Shown here: positions 63,144 through 64,000 of the stretch, in pieces
How positions within the stretch are numbered: position 1 is the first letter of the stretch
How the letters are laid out: each line of letters starts with the position of its first letter
DNA from: Trichoplusia ni
Lineage: Eukaryota > Arthropoda > Insecta > Lepidoptera > Noctuidae
Length of the DNA stretch: 64,000 bases
Assembly: GCF_003590095.1 (NCBI RefSeq)
Contig: NC_039490.1
Location: 7,271,834 to 7,335,833 of the forward strand
Reading direction: 5' to 3'
Translations under genes and position numbers: made by a program
The notes under the pieces: generated by a model
The model's input: the letters and a program-made list of their open reading frames with translations, nothing else
What the model was told of the DNA's origin: nothing
Databases searched by the model: none

Positions 63144-64000
63144 TTCAATGTAGAAAACATCCTCTTTCCAACGTATAATAATGAAGTTTAATATTCAGTT
63201 ATTAATGATGATTTCACATTCAATTATTTATTATACTACCTACCTAGTGTATTATCATTACAATACTAATTGTAGATCGTAATTAACCTTTTGACGTAAT
63301 CTTCTCGTACTCAGATATCATTATAAATCTGCAGAAAAATACTTGAGCAAGCCGCAACACAAGAATATGTACAGTAGTATCAATAGGGACATCTTCGCAT
63401 CTTCGACTCGCCAAGGACGAAATCATAGAATAATAAACTCATAGAAACAAGTTTGTAATTCAAAAGTAATATTTTAGTGTTTTTTGGCAGATGTGAACTG
63501 ACCGATACTGTCATCTTTGCAACCAATGTGGGATAATGTTGTTTCTGCATGTTTTTTGAATGTGTGTGACATTTGCGCGACTTAAGGATAAACACCTAAG
63601 TGCGGAAGTCGTTAATAAAAAAAAACATGATTTTTAAGACGTTTTTAAATTCCAATGGGTTTTTCAATTTGTTGAAGGTACTTTAAGCTTTGGTGTTACC
63701 GATTTGTCGATTTGTAATAACCGCTACCCAACAATAATTTGTTCTTAGCAGACCTTTTGCAAATGACGGCTCGTCTTCGTATGCCATCTCGGAAACCCTG
63801 ACACAATACAAAGTTTATTACTACGAGAATCGTAAAGACGTTATTATTAATGTTTTACAATTGCAAGTGCATTGAGGCCAACATTATAATCGCCATCAAA
63901 CTATGATTCCTCTTCGAGCCCACGTAACATTATGCACGCTCACAACGACACTACTTAACAATCTAACATGTATGAAAACTTCAATATTGCGTGCATGATT

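Larger units (their letters stand above)
55359..64000 (+). other. Synd: Start of syndapin intron 3 (incomplete)
   Basis: It begins with GTCAGT at 55359. No segment resembling the continuation of the F-BAR domain was found up to the end, so the intron is at least 8.6 kb. It contains two full and one partial Helitron-like copy, the repeat at 62936-63075, a short dispersed repeat pair (60716 and 62197) and a small tandem repeat at 63102-63143. Confidence 0.7.

Noticed and set aside
1..64000. CRISPR arrays, operons, viral genes or a novel multi-gene system
   Set aside because: The window is insect nuclear DNA, and regular spacer arrays, gene clusters and viral coding regions were not seen. The only gene supported is syndapin.

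Overview
This is an AT-rich, intron- and repeat-dominated insect nuclear window, almost certainly from a moth or butterfly. Several dispersed repeats are lepidopteran types: a tRNA-derived SINE with an A tail, short Helitron-like elements ending in CAGCTAG, RTE-type LINE tails ending in a GAT microsatellite, and the 'GGGTTCCGTACCCAAAGGG' repeat. Family names for repeats come from memory, not from a database search. Nothing looks bacterial, viral or CRISPR-like.

Only one protein-coding gene can be read with confidence. It is syndapin (PACSIN; Drosophila symbol Synd) on the + strand, and the window holds its first three coding exons. Coding exon 1 is at 24721-24937, with a second copy at 30963-31179. 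Exon 2 is at 39000-39148 and exon 3 at 55170-55358. Joined, they give 185 residues covering the N-terminal part of the F-BAR domain. Splice sites are canonical and phases agree (phase 1, then 0, then 0). The rest of the F-BAR domain, the linker and the SH3 domain must lie beyond 64000. Introns are about 7.8 kb and 16.0 kb, with at least 8.6 kb of a third.

The main structural oddity is a 5.26-kb near-identical direct repeat, 23507-28762 and 29763-35026, separated by exactly 1000 N (28763-29762). It contains coding exon 1. The copies differ by SNPs and small indels and reach both edges of the placeholder gap. The simplest reading is an unmerged overlap between two allelic contigs, so exon 1 is probably duplicated only in the assembly.

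Layout: 1-16 kb is probably intergenic or distal 5' sequence, with two perfect EWG/NRF-1-type sites, a possible small membrane-protein ORF on the minus strand, SINEs, one Helitron and a clear TIR element at 14059-14315. At 16.5-19 kb are two candidate non-coding first exons that would splice to the exon-1 acceptor at 24692. From 23.5 to 35 kb lie the duplicated blocks. From 35 to 55 kb are introns 1 and 2, with SINE, LINE and fold-back repeats and CpG-richer patches. From 55 to 64 kb is the start of intron 3, with Helitron copies. No new multi-gene system was found. The most useful observations concern the assembly duplication, a GC hairpin touching the syndapin start codon, and several unassigned inverted-repeat elements.
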